64,000 bases of DNA, taken from assembly GCA_913058575.1 (NCBI GenBank), contig CAJXRF010000010.1:30933-94932 (forward strand), written 5' to 3'. Positions 19,243 through 29,584 of the stretch are shown here, piece after piece. Origin of the DNA: an uncultured Bermanella sp. GTDB taxonomy: Bacteria > Pseudomonadota > Gammaproteobacteria > Pseudomonadales > Oceanobacteraceae. A program made the translations under genes and the position numbers. Position 1 is the first letter of the stretch; each line of letters starts with the position of its first letter. The notes beneath the pieces are model-generated. The model was not told the origin of the DNA and made no database searches. It worked only from the letters and a program-made list of their open reading frames with translations.

Positions 19243-19276
19243 ATTAAAGTGTTTACTAATATGTGAACACTTTAAT
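19243..19276 (+). terminator. Hairpin after the porin
   Basis: A 14-base stem (arms 19243-19256 and 19263-19276, one G-T pair; core ATTAAAGTGTT/AACACTTTAAT) just after the porin stop. No strong T-run follows; it may cause partial termination before the next gene. Confidence 0.55.
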
Positions 19277-19327
19277 GGATTAAAATATGAGAGGATAATA
19301 GCTTCTCTCAAACTAGGCCGAGAAAAT

Positions 19328-20452
19328 ATGTTGAAATCAAGTTGTATTACTTTCTTATCTTTATTGTCCGCACTTTTATTTTCTACAAGCAGTTATGGCG
19401 ACTTTTCCATAGTAGATGCGTCCAATGATGATAAAGGTGCTGGTGACATACTGTACCCCGCTAATAACCGAATTATTGAGGGTGAATTAGATTTAATAAA
19501 GTTCGAGGTAAAAAATACTAATGATAGGCATCAACTTGTTTTTGAATTTAGAAAGCCATTGTCATCGCCTAAAAATCAACTGTCTAGTTTTGGTGGAACT
19601 TCATTAAGTGAAATTCTAAAACATGATTTTCACACTATTAATGTCGATGTATACATAGACACAGACCGAAAGATTAACAGTGGTTTTAAGCGAATCCTAA
19701 CGGGTCGTCAAGCTTTGCTCGCCAATGAATTCTCTTGGGAAAAAGCCATTATTATTACCCCGCGCCCTTACGCATCACAATCTATGCACAGTGATTATCT
19801 TGTTAAAGCCAAGATAGAGAAGCTTTCAAATTCCACAGAAACATTAGACAGCGAAATAACTGCCAAAATTGAACAAGAGGTTAAGTTAGAGGTTAAAGAA
19901 CATTACTTGTTTGCCACTAAAATAAAGATTAAGAAAAATAAGCTCATCGTCACCATTCCAAGTTCATTTATCAGTGAATTTTCAGATGATTGGGCCTATA
20001 GCGTACTTATTAGTGCCGCTACCACTGAAAGCAGTTTTAATTCCAGTATCGACGCGCCAAATTTTATATTGTTAACCCAGCCTGGAAAAAACAAGAATAG
20101 CCTTGGCTTAAAAGCTGGCGCCAGGCGAAATGCATCTCCCATTATCGATGTGTTAGACAGCCATGGACAACAAAAAGAATGGCTTAATAACTTACTGCTA
20201 AATGAATCGACACAACGCTATTTTTCAGTGTTAGGTGCAATAGTACCCTCTCAATCAAAGATGAAATATTCAGGCACATTAACCAAACCTAGTGTGTTTT
20301 CAGTGCCAGCCTCCCAATCATCCAACAAGGAAGAAGTTGAATCATTAAGCATGGAGGATCGACTTAATAGGTTAAAAAAGCTTATGGATAAAAAGTTAAT
20401 CAGTGAAGAAGAATACCAAAATATTAGAAAGAAAATAATCGAATCACTGTAA
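19328..20452 (+). CDS. Second DOMON-like secreted protein with a SHOCT-like tail
   Basis: A 374-residue protein with a signal peptide (cleavage after SSYG, residue about 24). Its mature start DFSIVDASNDDKGAGDILYP parallels the DOMON/glucodextranase-C protein at 16219-17037, and the shared FEWEKAI/EWDKVV and DDWAYSVLIS/TTWGYQVVVQ positions suggest a common origin, with an inserted Lys-rich segment. The last ~35 residues (MEDRLNRLKKLMDKKLISEE onward) form a SHOCT-like short helical tail, usually linked to oligomerisation or membrane association. It lies 10 bases before malQ. It is probably a periplasmic or surface polysaccharide-binding protein; the exact role is unknown. Confidence 0.75.
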   Translation: MLKSSCITFLSLLSALLFSTSSYGDFSIVDASNDDKGAGDILYPANNRIIEGELDLIKFEVKNTNDRHQLVFEFRKPLSSPKNQLSSFGGTSLSEILKHDFHTINVDVYIDTDRKINSGFKRILTGRQALLANEFSWEKAIIITPRPYASQSMHSDYLVKAKIEKLSNSTETLDSEITAKIEQEVKLEVKEHYLFATKIKIKKNKLIVTIPSSFISEFSDDWAYSVLISAATTESSFNSSIDAPNFILLTQPGKNKNSLGLKAGARRNASPIIDVLDSHGQQKEWLNNLLLNESTQRYFSVLGAIVPSQSKMKYSGTLTKPSVFSVPASQSSNKEEVESLSMEDRLNRLKKLMDKKLISEEEYQNIRKKIIESL

Positions 20453-20462
20453 TGGCAATATT

Positions 20463-22541
20463 ATGAATGTAAACGAGAAAATAAAAAAATTAGGGCTGGC
20501 TAGAAGCTATCTTAACCATAACAAGAAAGCCGAAGAAATTAACACCGATCACCTTCATGCTTTGGTAGAGCTGTTAGAAAACCCTGGAAATGAAGCCAGT
20601 CATGGAATATTTGAAGACTGTTATGTTTATGTGCAGGGAGACGAATTAGTCGTAACGCCAAGCATAGCGCCCAATGATTCCATTCAATACATCTTGATTC
20701 TAGAAGACGGTGAAGTACTCAATCTCACAGTAGATAAGGGTAAGATTGTACTGCCCAATGATATGCCGTTTGGTTACCATCAACTCAATGTAGATTGGAA
20801 CAACAAGCTATATAGCAGTAAAATAATTTATGCTCCAAAACAATGCTACATGCCTGAAAATTTGCAAAGCCATAAAATATGGGGCTGTGCACTTCAGCTT
20901 TATACATTGCGCTCTGACTCAAACTGGGGGATGGGAAACTTAACCGATTTACAGCAATTCGCTGCTAAAGGAGCGCGTCAAGGCATGAATGTACTGGGGT
21001 TAAACCCTATGCATCTTTTATTTAATGAAGACGGTCGTAATTTTAGTCCATATAGTCCAAGTAGCCGCATACTGTTAGATCCCAAATACATAGATTGGCA
21101 AAAACTCCCTGAAGCCGAACAGGCCATGGCTCAATTCTACTCAGAGCATAATGAAATCATTACTGATCTGCGCTCTGATGATTTGGTGAATTATCCAGTT
21201 TATAGTCAATTGATATTTTTAGCGGCCAAAATTTCTTATGAGCAGTTCTTAGAAAATGCAGACAGTGCTCGAATGGCTGAATTCAACGAATATATTAAAA
21301 ATAGCAGTGAATCTCATAAATTAATTTGTTTGTTTCAGGTTATATATAGTCACTTCTTTCAACAAAACAATGAAATATATAGCTGGCAACAATGGCCAGT
21401 GGAATTTCAAGATTATCAAAGTCAGGCGGTTCAACACTTTGCCATTGAGCAAGATGACAAAATACGGTTTTACCAATTTATGCAATGGGTGGCCAACGAA
21501 CAATTGGCATCAGCACAGAATATAACCAAAGAAAGCGGTATGTCTTTGGGACTATATCGTGATTTGGCAGTAGGTGTTGATAATCATGGTGCAGAAACCT
21601 GGATGTACAGTGACATATATAATTGCCATGTGAGTGTGGGTGCACCACCGGATGCTTTAGCATTGCAAGGGCAAAATTGGAGTCTGCCGGTAATGAATCC
21701 GGCTGCATTAAAGGCCAGAGGGTATGAGCCATTTATTGAAATGATACGTGCCAATATGGCCCATGCAGGAGCGTTACGCATAGATCATATTATGGGACTC
21801 TTTCGTATTTGGTGCATGCCAGCGGATAAAGATGCCAGCTTTGGCACATACATTCATTACCCTCTTCGGGAGCTAATTGCCATATTGGCCTTGGAGAGTC
21901 AAAGGTATGAATGCATGGTCATTGGTGAGGACTTAGGTGTGGTGCCAGACGAAATATCAAAAGCCATGAAAGCCGCTGATATCTACTCATACAAAGTATT
22001 TCTATTTGAGCGTGAAAATAAAGAGCAAGATCTTAAATCCCCTCAGAATTATGATGAGTGTGCATTAGCAACTTTATCTACCCATGACTTACCCACTATG
22101 GCGGGTTATTGGCAATCCATTGACTTAGAGATACTTCAGCGTTTAGAGCTATTCCCAAGTAAAGAAGATCGAGAAAACCTGATTGAAGACAGACTTCATT
22201 TTCAACGGGCATTTATTCGAGCAATGACAGAACAATCTGATACTTCAATACCAAACGATATTTCAATTAGTGAATTAGATGAAAAAATGGTGATCGCTTT
22301 AGCACATGAGTACTTGGCATCATCTAAAGCGAATATTACAGTTTTTCAGCCAGATGACTTTTTAGCGATATTACAGCCTATTAATCTACCCGGTACCACT
22401 GATCAATATCCAAACTGGCGACGTAAGTTAAGCCATACCATTGAAGAGTTTTTCAATGATGAGGTACGTCTCAGTCAAATGAGATCAATAGATTGCAAAC
22501 GCAAATATTCTGCTATTAAAACGGGCCAATTGAAAAACTAA
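20463..22541 (+). CDS. malQ: 4-alpha-glucanotransferase (GH77)
   Basis: A 692-residue cytoplasmic amylomaltase that disproportionates maltodextrins, releasing glucose and longer chains. The GH77 motifs include WGCALQLYTLRS near the start of the barrel, SPYSPSSR, nucleophile Asp441 in LRIDHIMGL, acid/base Glu489 in GEDLGVVP, and Asp542 in STHDLPT. Length matches E. coli MalQ (about 694). It follows the second DOMON-like gene by 10 bases and is likely cotranscribed with it. The glucose it releases would be taken by the glk product; longer chains would need a phosphorylase (none in this window) or the GH15-like protein. Confidence 0.95.
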   Translation: MNVNEKIKKLGLARSYLNHNKKAEEINTDHLHALVELLENPGNEASHGIFEDCYVYVQGDELVVTPSIAPNDSIQYILILEDGEVLNLTVDKGKIVLPNDMPFGYHQLNVDWNNKLYSSKIIYAPKQCYMPENLQSHKIWGCALQLYTLRSDSNWGMGNLTDLQQFAAKGARQGMNVLGLNPMHLLFNEDGRNFSPYSPSSRILLDPKYIDWQKLPEAEQAMAQFYSEHNEIITDLRSDDLVNYPVYSQLIFLAAKISYEQFLENADSARMAEFNEYIKNSSESHKLICLFQVIYSHFFQQNNEIYSWQQWPVEFQDYQSQAVQHFAIEQDDKIRFYQFMQWVANEQLASAQNITKESGMSLGLYRDLAVGVDNHGAETWMYSDIYNCHVSVGAPPDALALQGQNWSLPVMNPAALKARGYEPFIEMIRANMAHAGALRIDHIMGLFRIWCMPADKDASFGTYIHYPLRELIAILALESQRYECMVIGEDLGVVPDEISKAMKAADIYSYKVFLFERENKEQDLKSPQNYDECALATLSTHDLPTMAGYWQSIDLEILQRLELFPSKEDRENLIEDRLHFQRAFIRAMTEQSDTSIPNDISISELDEKMVIALAHEYLASSKANITVFQPDDFLAILQPINLPGTTDQYPNWRRKLSHTIEEFFNDEVRLSQMRSIDCKRKYSAIKTGQLKN

Positions 22542-22663
22542 TAATGGTACTGAACTGTATAGAACTCGCTTTTATCAAAAGAATTTAATGTAACAATTAG
22601 ATAGTTAAATCAAACGTTGTTGATGTAAAGATAATAGGAAATAGTTAATAAAAGGATTTTAGA

Positions 22664-23365
22664 ATGTTTCTCACTGATGATGAATTGAAATTTATTCGTA
22701 AAGAAGGTTTCTTAGTCTTGAACCAATTTAAAGAAGTAAAGGCGACTCTAGAAATACTGGAGGCAATTAAACATGTAGTTGTAAATGAGATACAAGCTCA
22801 TAATACAGCCGAATTTTATGAGTCTCATGGCGCCATCAATTTTACCTTTGATAATCCCCATATTATGAATTCTGTGTTAAATGATTTCTCCAAAGAGATT
22901 AAAATTACCGCAGGGGAAATTATACCTTCTGTTCACTTTCACATGAGCCTCATTCAGCATAATAAAGCCGGTTTAAAGCATAGCATTCCTTGGCATCAGG
23001 ACATTTCATATACTGTTGGGCCGGGTAATTTTTATAATTTTTTATTTTACCCTCAAAATTCCAGTAAAAAAATGGGCGGACTAAGATTGGTACCTAAAAG
23101 TCATTTACTTGGAAAGCTGTCACTAGGTGGGAGTCATGATGAACTAATTGGTGAGATAATCGTTTACCCCAAGGCAGGGGACCTAATTATTGTAGATGGA
23201 CTGACCTTTCATGCGGTGCCGGTGAATAACGCTAAGCAAGATAGATATTCTTTTTGTACTCGATTCATATCCTCAAAAATTGTGGGTTCAAAAGCTTTAG
23301 ACATAGGCCACTATCGAACCGGTAGCTACGATTATGCTAAGAAGGAACCGGTAAACCATGTCTGA
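22664..23365 (+). CDS. Phytanoyl-CoA dioxygenase (PhyH) family protein
   Basis: A 233-residue Fe(II)/2-oxoglutarate-dependent dioxygenase. The iron ligands are visible: His-X-Asp in PWHQDISY (about residue 109-111) and the distal His in TFHAVPV, with Arg in DRYSFCTRF for 2-oxoglutarate. It would hydroxylate a small molecule in the cytoplasm; the substrate is unknown. It has a good ribosome site (AAAGGA) and overlaps the aminotransferase by 8 bases, so the two are translationally coupled. It starts 122 bases after malQ. The role in a starch locus is not explained; see findings. Confidence 0.85.
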   Translation: MFLTDDELKFIRKEGFLVLNQFKEVKATLEILEAIKHVVVNEIQAHNTAEFYESHGAINFTFDNPHIMNSVLNDFSKEIKITAGEIIPSVHFHMSLIQHNKAGLKHSIPWHQDISYTVGPGNFYNFLFYPQNSSKKMGGLRLVPKSHLLGKLSLGGSHDELIGEIIVYPKAGDLIIVDGLTFHAVPVNNAKQDRYSFCTRFISSKIVGSKALDIGHYRTGSYDYAKKEPVNHV

Positions 23366-24683
23366 TCAAATTAATACGTTTTGCTCCAACGAAGAACTAC
23401 AGCTGCTTGCAAGTGGTATTACTCCAGGTTACGCAAGTGCCCCCTATCAGTTTACCCATGGCAAGGGTGTATTTTTATTTGATCAAGATGGCAAAGACTA
23501 TATTGATTTTTGTGCAGGGACCTTTACAAACTCATTGGGGCACGCTCACCCTGAGGCGGTTAAGTTTATGCAAGCGCGTTTGGCAGAGTTGTGGAATGTT
23601 CATGATTACTCTACCCCGTTTCGTTTGAAGTTATTGCGACAACTTAACGCTTTGACGCCAGGTCATATCGACACCTTTCAATTTTACAGTGGTGGCAGCG
23701 AGACCATAGAAGCGGGCTTACGTGCTTTAACCTCTTTTTTGCCAGCCACTAGAAAGAAAATAACATCCTTTACTGGCTCATATCACGGTAAAACCTTAGG
23801 GGCTCGACAATTGTGGCATTGTGGGTTTCCAGGAGAGCCTCCATCAGATATTACTCAGTTACCCTTTCCTGATGGTTTTGGTTTAAGCGATGCAGAAAAA
23901 AAAGAGTATGAAAAGACGTGTCTAAAGACCATTGAAAGCTGCTTTGCCAATAACCCATCTATTGGGGCCATTGTATTTGAACCCATACTGGGCTCTGGTG
24001 GCAACCTTCAAGGATCAATCTCATTTTGGAATAGCTTTGACGCCCTATGTAAACAATACTCAATATTAAAGTTTGTAGATGAAATATGTGTGGGGTTTGG
24101 ACGAACCGGTTATGACTTTGCTTTTCAACGGTATGCAATTGAACCGGACCTTATCGCCTTTGCCAAAGGATTAGGAGGCGGCTTTCCCACTATGTGTCTG
24201 GCTGGTAGAAAAGAGATCATGAATGCCAAGCCATTTGGTGCTCGAGGAGGGGCGTCTACCACATTTGGTGGTAACCCTCTTTCCATTGCAGCCATGCACA
24301 TTACCCTTAAAATTTATAATGAAGAAAAACTGGCTGCCAATGCACTGGCTTTAGAAAGCATCTTACAAGAAGGCATTAGAATGCTGGCTAAGAAGTATTC
24401 ATCTATATTTGATTTCAGAGTATCAGGGTTGATGGCCACTCTATGTCTTAATAAAAACTCCACACAGTACACAAACGAATTTGCCATGAGGCTGCATCAA
24501 TCCTGTTTAGCCCAAGGGGTAAAAGTCATGACCTTTGATCACTTGTTTAGAATAGCGCCCCCCCTCAATATAAACTCAGCTGAGTTGCAACTGGGTCTGT
24601 CACGCTTGGCAAGCGCATTTGATCGCGCTGAAAAAGAGACCCAAATGGACTGTCCCCAAGAATTTTCTTACTCAGATGCTTAA
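23358..24683 (+). CDS. Class-III PLP aminotransferase (glutamate-1-semialdehyde aminomutase-like)
   Basis: A 441-residue fold-type I PLP enzyme. The PLP-binding lysine is Lys270 in FAKGLGGGFP, with FVDEICVGFGRTG (the Asp that holds the pyridine nitrogen) and FYSGGSETIEAGLRAL for phosphate binding. Its N-terminal GHAHPEAVKF is typical of the class. It is related to hemL but lacks the conserved HemL wording (DEVMTGFR), so it is unlikely to be the tetrapyrrole enzyme. It overlaps phyH by 8 bases and is followed 14 bases later by the amylosucrase-like gene. It may act on the dioxygenase product, for example to aminate an aldehyde or ketone. Confidence 0.87.
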   Translation: MSDQINTFCSNEELQLLASGITPGYASAPYQFTHGKGVFLFDQDGKDYIDFCAGTFTNSLGHAHPEAVKFMQARLAELWNVHDYSTPFRLKLLRQLNALTPGHIDTFQFYSGGSETIEAGLRALTSFLPATRKKITSFTGSYHGKTLGARQLWHCGFPGEPPSDITQLPFPDGFGLSDAEKKEYEKTCLKTIESCFANNPSIGAIVFEPILGSGGNLQGSISFWNSFDALCKQYSILKFVDEICVGFGRTGYDFAFQRYAIEPDLIAFAKGLGGGFPTMCLAGRKEIMNAKPFGARGGASTTFGGNPLSIAAMHITLKIYNEEKLAANALALESILQEGIRMLAKKYSSIFDFRVSGLMATLCLNKNSTQYTNEFAMRLHQSCLAQGVKVMTFDHLFRIAPPLNINSAELQLGLSRLASAFDRAEKETQMDCPQEFSYSDA

Positions 24684-24697
24684 TAAAAGGAGATAAC

Positions 24698-26704
24698 ATG
24701 AAAACTGCTGAACTGACTTTAGAAAACCATAAGCGGTGGGAAGGCAATCAGGTATTTTCATTTATTGAGCGGGCCTTATTAAAGCTGGAGCCTCATTTAA
24801 GTCATGACGATATAACTGAAATTGATCAGAAAATAGAGCTCTTTAAGCAGCAGCTATCCAATAATATTGAACAAATTGCGTTTGACTATCTAGAGTTATA
24901 TTCAGAGCGCAGCGATGCCTTAAGAGTTTTTAATGACACGATTATGATGGCTCTCAAATATTGGTTAGCTCGCAGTGACTCGTTAATACAAAGAGATATG
25001 GAAAAGCAATCAATTGGTGACTTTTACAATAGCCACAAGATGATCGGAGCCAGTTGTTATATAGATCTTTTCGCCGGCAATATAATGGGGATGGTGTCTA
25101 AGATAGATTACTTTAAATCCTTGGGCATTACCTATCTTTATATATTACCGCCATTCAAAGTACCTTCAGGAAACAGCGATGGTGGTTTTTGTATTTCAGA
25201 CTATAAATCTATTCGTCCTGATTTAGGGTCCATGGATGAAATGGAATATTTTATTGATACTTGCCATAAAAATGGCATTAATGTTGTATTAGATTTTGTG
25301 CTAAATCACACCGCCGACGAGCATGAGTGGGCAAAAAAAGCTCAACTGGGTATCGAGGAATTTGAAAACTTTTACTTGTTTTTTGATGACGAAAATGAAG
25401 TAAGTGAAATTCTTCAGCACGTCGAGGCAACCTTCCCAGATAAAGGCGAGAATATTATATTTAATCCAAAAGTAAATCGCTGGGTTTGGACAACGTTTAA
25501 TACCAACCAATGGGATTTAAATTACCATAAGCCTAATGTTCTTAAAGGCATGTTAGATAACGTATTATATTTAGCCAACATTGGCGTAGATGTCCTTCGT
25601 TTAGATGCGGTATCCTTAGTTTGGAAAGAAAAGGGCACAAATTGTAAAAGTTTACCTCAAATTCAAACCTTGGTTCGGTTATTTAAAAACCTTACTAACT
25701 TAGTTTCTCCTGCCTTAGAATTTAAGTCTGAAGCCATCGTAAAGCCACAAGAAGTGATTGACTATGTCAGCTCTGATTCGGCAACACTTTCTTATCGGCC
25801 ACTACTTTCCTCAACACTTTGGCATGCATTGGCCTGCGGTAATGTAAATTTATTGGCCACCAGTCTTGAGCGCTGGCACCAATTACCTGAACAATGTACT
25901 TGGATTAACTATATTCGCAGTCATGATGATATCCCTTGGGTTTTTTGTGACCTAGATATTCAATACACAGGATCAGATGCCTTTGCTACTAGGAAATTTC
26001 TAGACGAATTTTATAGCGATAAGCATGAAGAAAGTTTTGCCAGAGGGTTACCTTTCATGAGAGACAGTGAAACCAACCTTGCTCGTATTTCTGGTACCAC
26101 AGCATCACTGGCGGGACTTGAAAAAGCCATTGAAATAAATAGTGCCACAGATATTAATTTGTCATTGCAACGTATTTTGCTTTTGCATAGTTTGGCTTTA
26201 TCAGTAGGAGGGTTACCCCTTATTTACTTAGGGGATGAAGTGGGTGTATTAAATGATTATGCGTTTGTCAGCGACTTAGCAAAATGCCAAGACAGCCGCT
26301 GGGTAAATAGAACGAAAAAGAACTGGCCAAAAGATACCAATAATATTGATGATATAAGTACTCCTGCATCCATCATTTTTCATAATTTAAAGAACATGAT
26401 TGAAGTGCGAAAAAACGAATCTATTTTTTCGGGTTCACGCCTTAAGGTTTTGAACCTTGGAACTGCTTCTGTACTTGCTTTTCAGCGTGGCAGCGTGGGT
26501 GATGCTGTTATTGTGTTGGTAAATTTTAGTGCTTTTAGGGTGAGTATCAATGATCGAAATCTTGCTTTAAATCATCTATCCGGCTCAGCTACTAATTTAT
26601 TAAACGAGCAAGTTATGGATCTAAATAATGGCATTGTATTAGAGCCCTATCAATTCTTGTGGCTTAAGTCTTTAGAGTTTTCTGGCGTAAAAAATAGAAT
26701 TTAA
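24698..26704 (+). CDS. Amylosucrase-like GH13 enzyme
   Basis: A 668-residue protein of the amylosucrase/sucrose hydrolase type (GH13_4). It has the N-terminal helical domain (residues ~1-100), the (beta/alpha)8 barrel with DFVLNHTADEHEW, nucleophile Asp303 in LRLDAVSLVWK, acid/base Glu345 in FKSEAIVKP, and Asp410 in RSHDDIPW. The segments FARGLPF and LSVGGLPLIYLGDEVGVLND agree with the Neisseria amylosucrase sequence as I recall it. It has no signal peptide, so it is cytoplasmic. Amylosucrase makes alpha-1,4-glucan from sucrose; relatives transfer glucose to other acceptors. No sucrose transporter or other sucrose gene is seen nearby, so the donor is uncertain. The next operator begins right after its stop codon. 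Confidence 0.88.
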   Translation: MKTAELTLENHKRWEGNQVFSFIERALLKLEPHLSHDDITEIDQKIELFKQQLSNNIEQIAFDYLELYSERSDALRVFNDTIMMALKYWLARSDSLIQRDMEKQSIGDFYNSHKMIGASCYIDLFAGNIMGMVSKIDYFKSLGITYLYILPPFKVPSGNSDGGFCISDYKSIRPDLGSMDEMEYFIDTCHKNGINVVLDFVLNHTADEHEWAKKAQLGIEEFENFYLFFDDENEVSEILQHVEATFPDKGENIIFNPKVNRWVWTTFNTNQWDLNYHKPNVLKGMLDNVLYLANIGVDVLRLDAVSLVWKEKGTNCKSLPQIQTLVRLFKNLTNLVSPALEFKSEAIVKPQEVIDYVSSDSATLSYRPLLSSTLWHALACGNVNLLATSLERWHQLPEQCTWINYIRSHDDIPWVFCDLDIQYTGSDAFATRKFLDEFYSDKHEESFARGLPFMRDSETNLARISGTTASLAGLEKAIEINSATDINLSLQRILLLHSLALSVGGLPLIYLGDEVGVLNDYAFVSDLAKCQDSRWVNRTKKNWPKDTNNIDDISTPASIIFHNLKNMIEVRKNESIFSGSRLKVLNLGTASVLAFQRGSVGDAVIVLVNFSAFRVSINDRNLALNHLSGSATNLLNEQVMDLNNGIVLEPYQFLWLKSLEFSGVKNRI

Positions 26705-26718
26705 TGTAATCGATTACA
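26705..26718 (+). promoter_or_regulatory. Perfect MalR-type operator before the MATE-eno-aceEF unit
   Basis: TGTAATCGATTACA, a perfect 14-base palindrome and the best match in the window. It abuts the amylosucrase-like stop (26702-26704) and lies only 10 bases before the MATE start, so bound protein would block both elongation from upstream and translation-initiation-region access, or mark a leaderless-type promoter. Confidence 0.8.
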
Positions 26719-26728
26719 AGGAATGATA

Positions 26729-28147
26729 ATGTATTTAAGTCTCCGCCAAGTGGTATCAGACACGCCCCTTAGTTTTTACAAAAAGCTATTGGCACTGGCG
26801 ATTCCTATTTCCCTTCAATTAATTTTAGCTTCTTCGTTATCGCTAATTGATGTGTTGATGGTGAGTTCTTTGGGCAGTGCTGAAGTGGCAGCGGTGGGAC
26901 TTGCCAATAAATTATTTTTTGTGGTGATCCTAATGATTTCAGGATTAGCCACAGGCTCAAGTATTTTAGCCGCTCAATATATTGGTAAAGGAGATATGGA
27001 AGGCGTTAAGCGTATTTTATCGTTGGGTTTAACATTTTCTCTTTTATTGGTCATCCCCATTTCTATTGGGGCTGTTTTTTTTCCCAACACCATCATGGGT
27101 TTGTTTAGCAATGATCCACAAGTGATCAGTATCGGCGCGCAATTTTTAAGCATAACCGCGCCTTTTCATTTACTCATGGCCATAGTGTCAATTTTCTCTG
27201 CTGTGTTGCGTGCCAATAGTCAAACTCTATTACCTATGGTGGTGGGGTTTATTGCCGTTATTGTTAATACTTTCATGAATTATGTACTTATTTTTGGAAA
27301 CTTCTCTGCCCCAGAGTTAGGGGTAGAGGGGGCTGCTTATGCTACTTCAATTGCAAAATGCATTGAATGTGGCCTATTGCTGTTAAGTGTTTATGTGGGT
27401 CGTTCAGCTATTCGAATTAATGTTAAGGAATTTATTTCTAGCTTCGAAAGGGAGGAAGTTCAACGATTCGTAAAACAAAGCCTACCTTTATTGCTTAACG
27501 AATTCATATGGGGGTTGGGTGTGTTTTCATTTACCGTCATTTACGCACTTATGGGCACAGAAGCATTGGCGGCCATTACGCTTTTAGGACCTATTGAGGG
27601 CATCAGTATTGATATTTTTATAGGTTTCACCAGCGCTGCTTCCATAATTATTTCGGGTCGTTTAGGGGCAAATGAATTTATAGATGCTAAGCGAGAAGCC
27701 TTTATGTTAACCAGTATCATCACGCTTGGCTGCATTGTTTATGGTTTGCTTTTATTAAGCTTAAGTGATCTGGTTTTCTATATTTATCGAGATGTAGATG
27801 GCGATGTTTTGAATATTGCAGTGGATATGTTTTTTGTTATTTCAGTCACCTTATGGTTGCGTTTATTTAATGTGGTCACCTGTGTGTCAATTTTACGAAG
27901 CGGCGGCGATGTTAAGTTTACTTTATATGTAGACATGGTGGTGATTTGGTTATTGGTACTGCCCTTAACTGCAATCTCAGGGTTGGTTTATCACATTCCC
28001 GTGCAATGGGTTTTTGCAATTGCATTGGGCGGCGAAGCTTTAATTAAAGCCCCCATCTATTCCTTAAGAATTAAAACCCTAGTGTGGCTGAAAAACTTGG
28101 TGGAAAAAAATATCATTGGAAATATTGATCAGCCTGAACCAAGCTAA
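26729..28147 (+). CDS. MATE-family efflux transporter
   Basis: A 472-residue inner-membrane protein with about 12 membrane segments and the MATE-family pattern (LALPISLQLILASSLSLIDV near residue 24, then the repeated second half around residue 255). MATE proteins export small cationic or neutral molecules by sodium or proton antiport. The start at ATG 26729 is chosen over ATG 26723 because AAGGA lies at a suitable spacing before it. It comes between the amylosucrase-like gene and eno. The exported substrate is unknown; by context it may export a product of the PhyH-aminotransferase-GH13 unit, but this is inference. Confidence 0.88.
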   Translation: MYLSLRQVVSDTPLSFYKKLLALAIPISLQLILASSLSLIDVLMVSSLGSAEVAAVGLANKLFFVVILMISGLATGSSILAAQYIGKGDMEGVKRILSLGLTFSLLLVIPISIGAVFFPNTIMGLFSNDPQVISIGAQFLSITAPFHLLMAIVSIFSAVLRANSQTLLPMVVGFIAVIVNTFMNYVLIFGNFSAPELGVEGAAYATSIAKCIECGLLLLSVYVGRSAIRINVKEFISSFEREEVQRFVKQSLPLLLNEFIWGLGVFSFTVIYALMGTEALAAITLLGPIEGISIDIFIGFTSAASIIISGRLGANEFIDAKREAFMLTSIITLGCIVYGLLLLSLSDLVFYIYRDVDGDVLNIAVDMFFVISVTLWLRLFNVVTCVSILRSGGDVKFTLYVDMVVIWLLVLPLTAISGLVYHIPVQWVFAIALGGEALIKAPIYSLRIKTLVWLKNLVEKNIIGNIDQPEPS

Positions 28148-28195
28148 TTTTTTAAATCTGAATATTAAAAATAAAAACATGAGGATCCAATTTAA

Positions 28196-29473
<1,278 letters not shown>

Positions 29474-29519
29474 ACCCAATTCTGATAAGAGGTTGAAGCA
29501 CGTGGTTAATATTTTAATG

Positions 29520-29533
29520 TGTAGCCAATTACG
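29520..29533 (+). promoter_or_regulatory. Degenerate MalR-type site before aceE
   Basis: TGTAGCCAATTACG matches TGTAATCGATTACA at 10 of 14 positions in the 111-base gap between eno and aceE. No terminator is visible in the gap. A decayed operator is possible, chance is equally so. Confidence 0.25.
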
Positions 29534-29584
29534 CTGCGTGGGCAATTTCATATTCATAACGTTTAAATTATACAGGATTCAATT

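Noticed and set aside
22542..22663. TGTAACAATTAGAT before phyH as an operator or as the second palindrome
   Set aside because: It has only one half-site; the other half is absent, and it fits neither motif.
23358..24683. Assigning the aminotransferase as hemL
   Set aside because: The conserved HemL segments around the PLP site are missing, and the context is not tetrapyrrole synthesis.
24698..26704. A sucrose utilisation operon around the amylosucrase-like gene
   Set aside because: No sucrose transporter, fructokinase or invertase is nearby.
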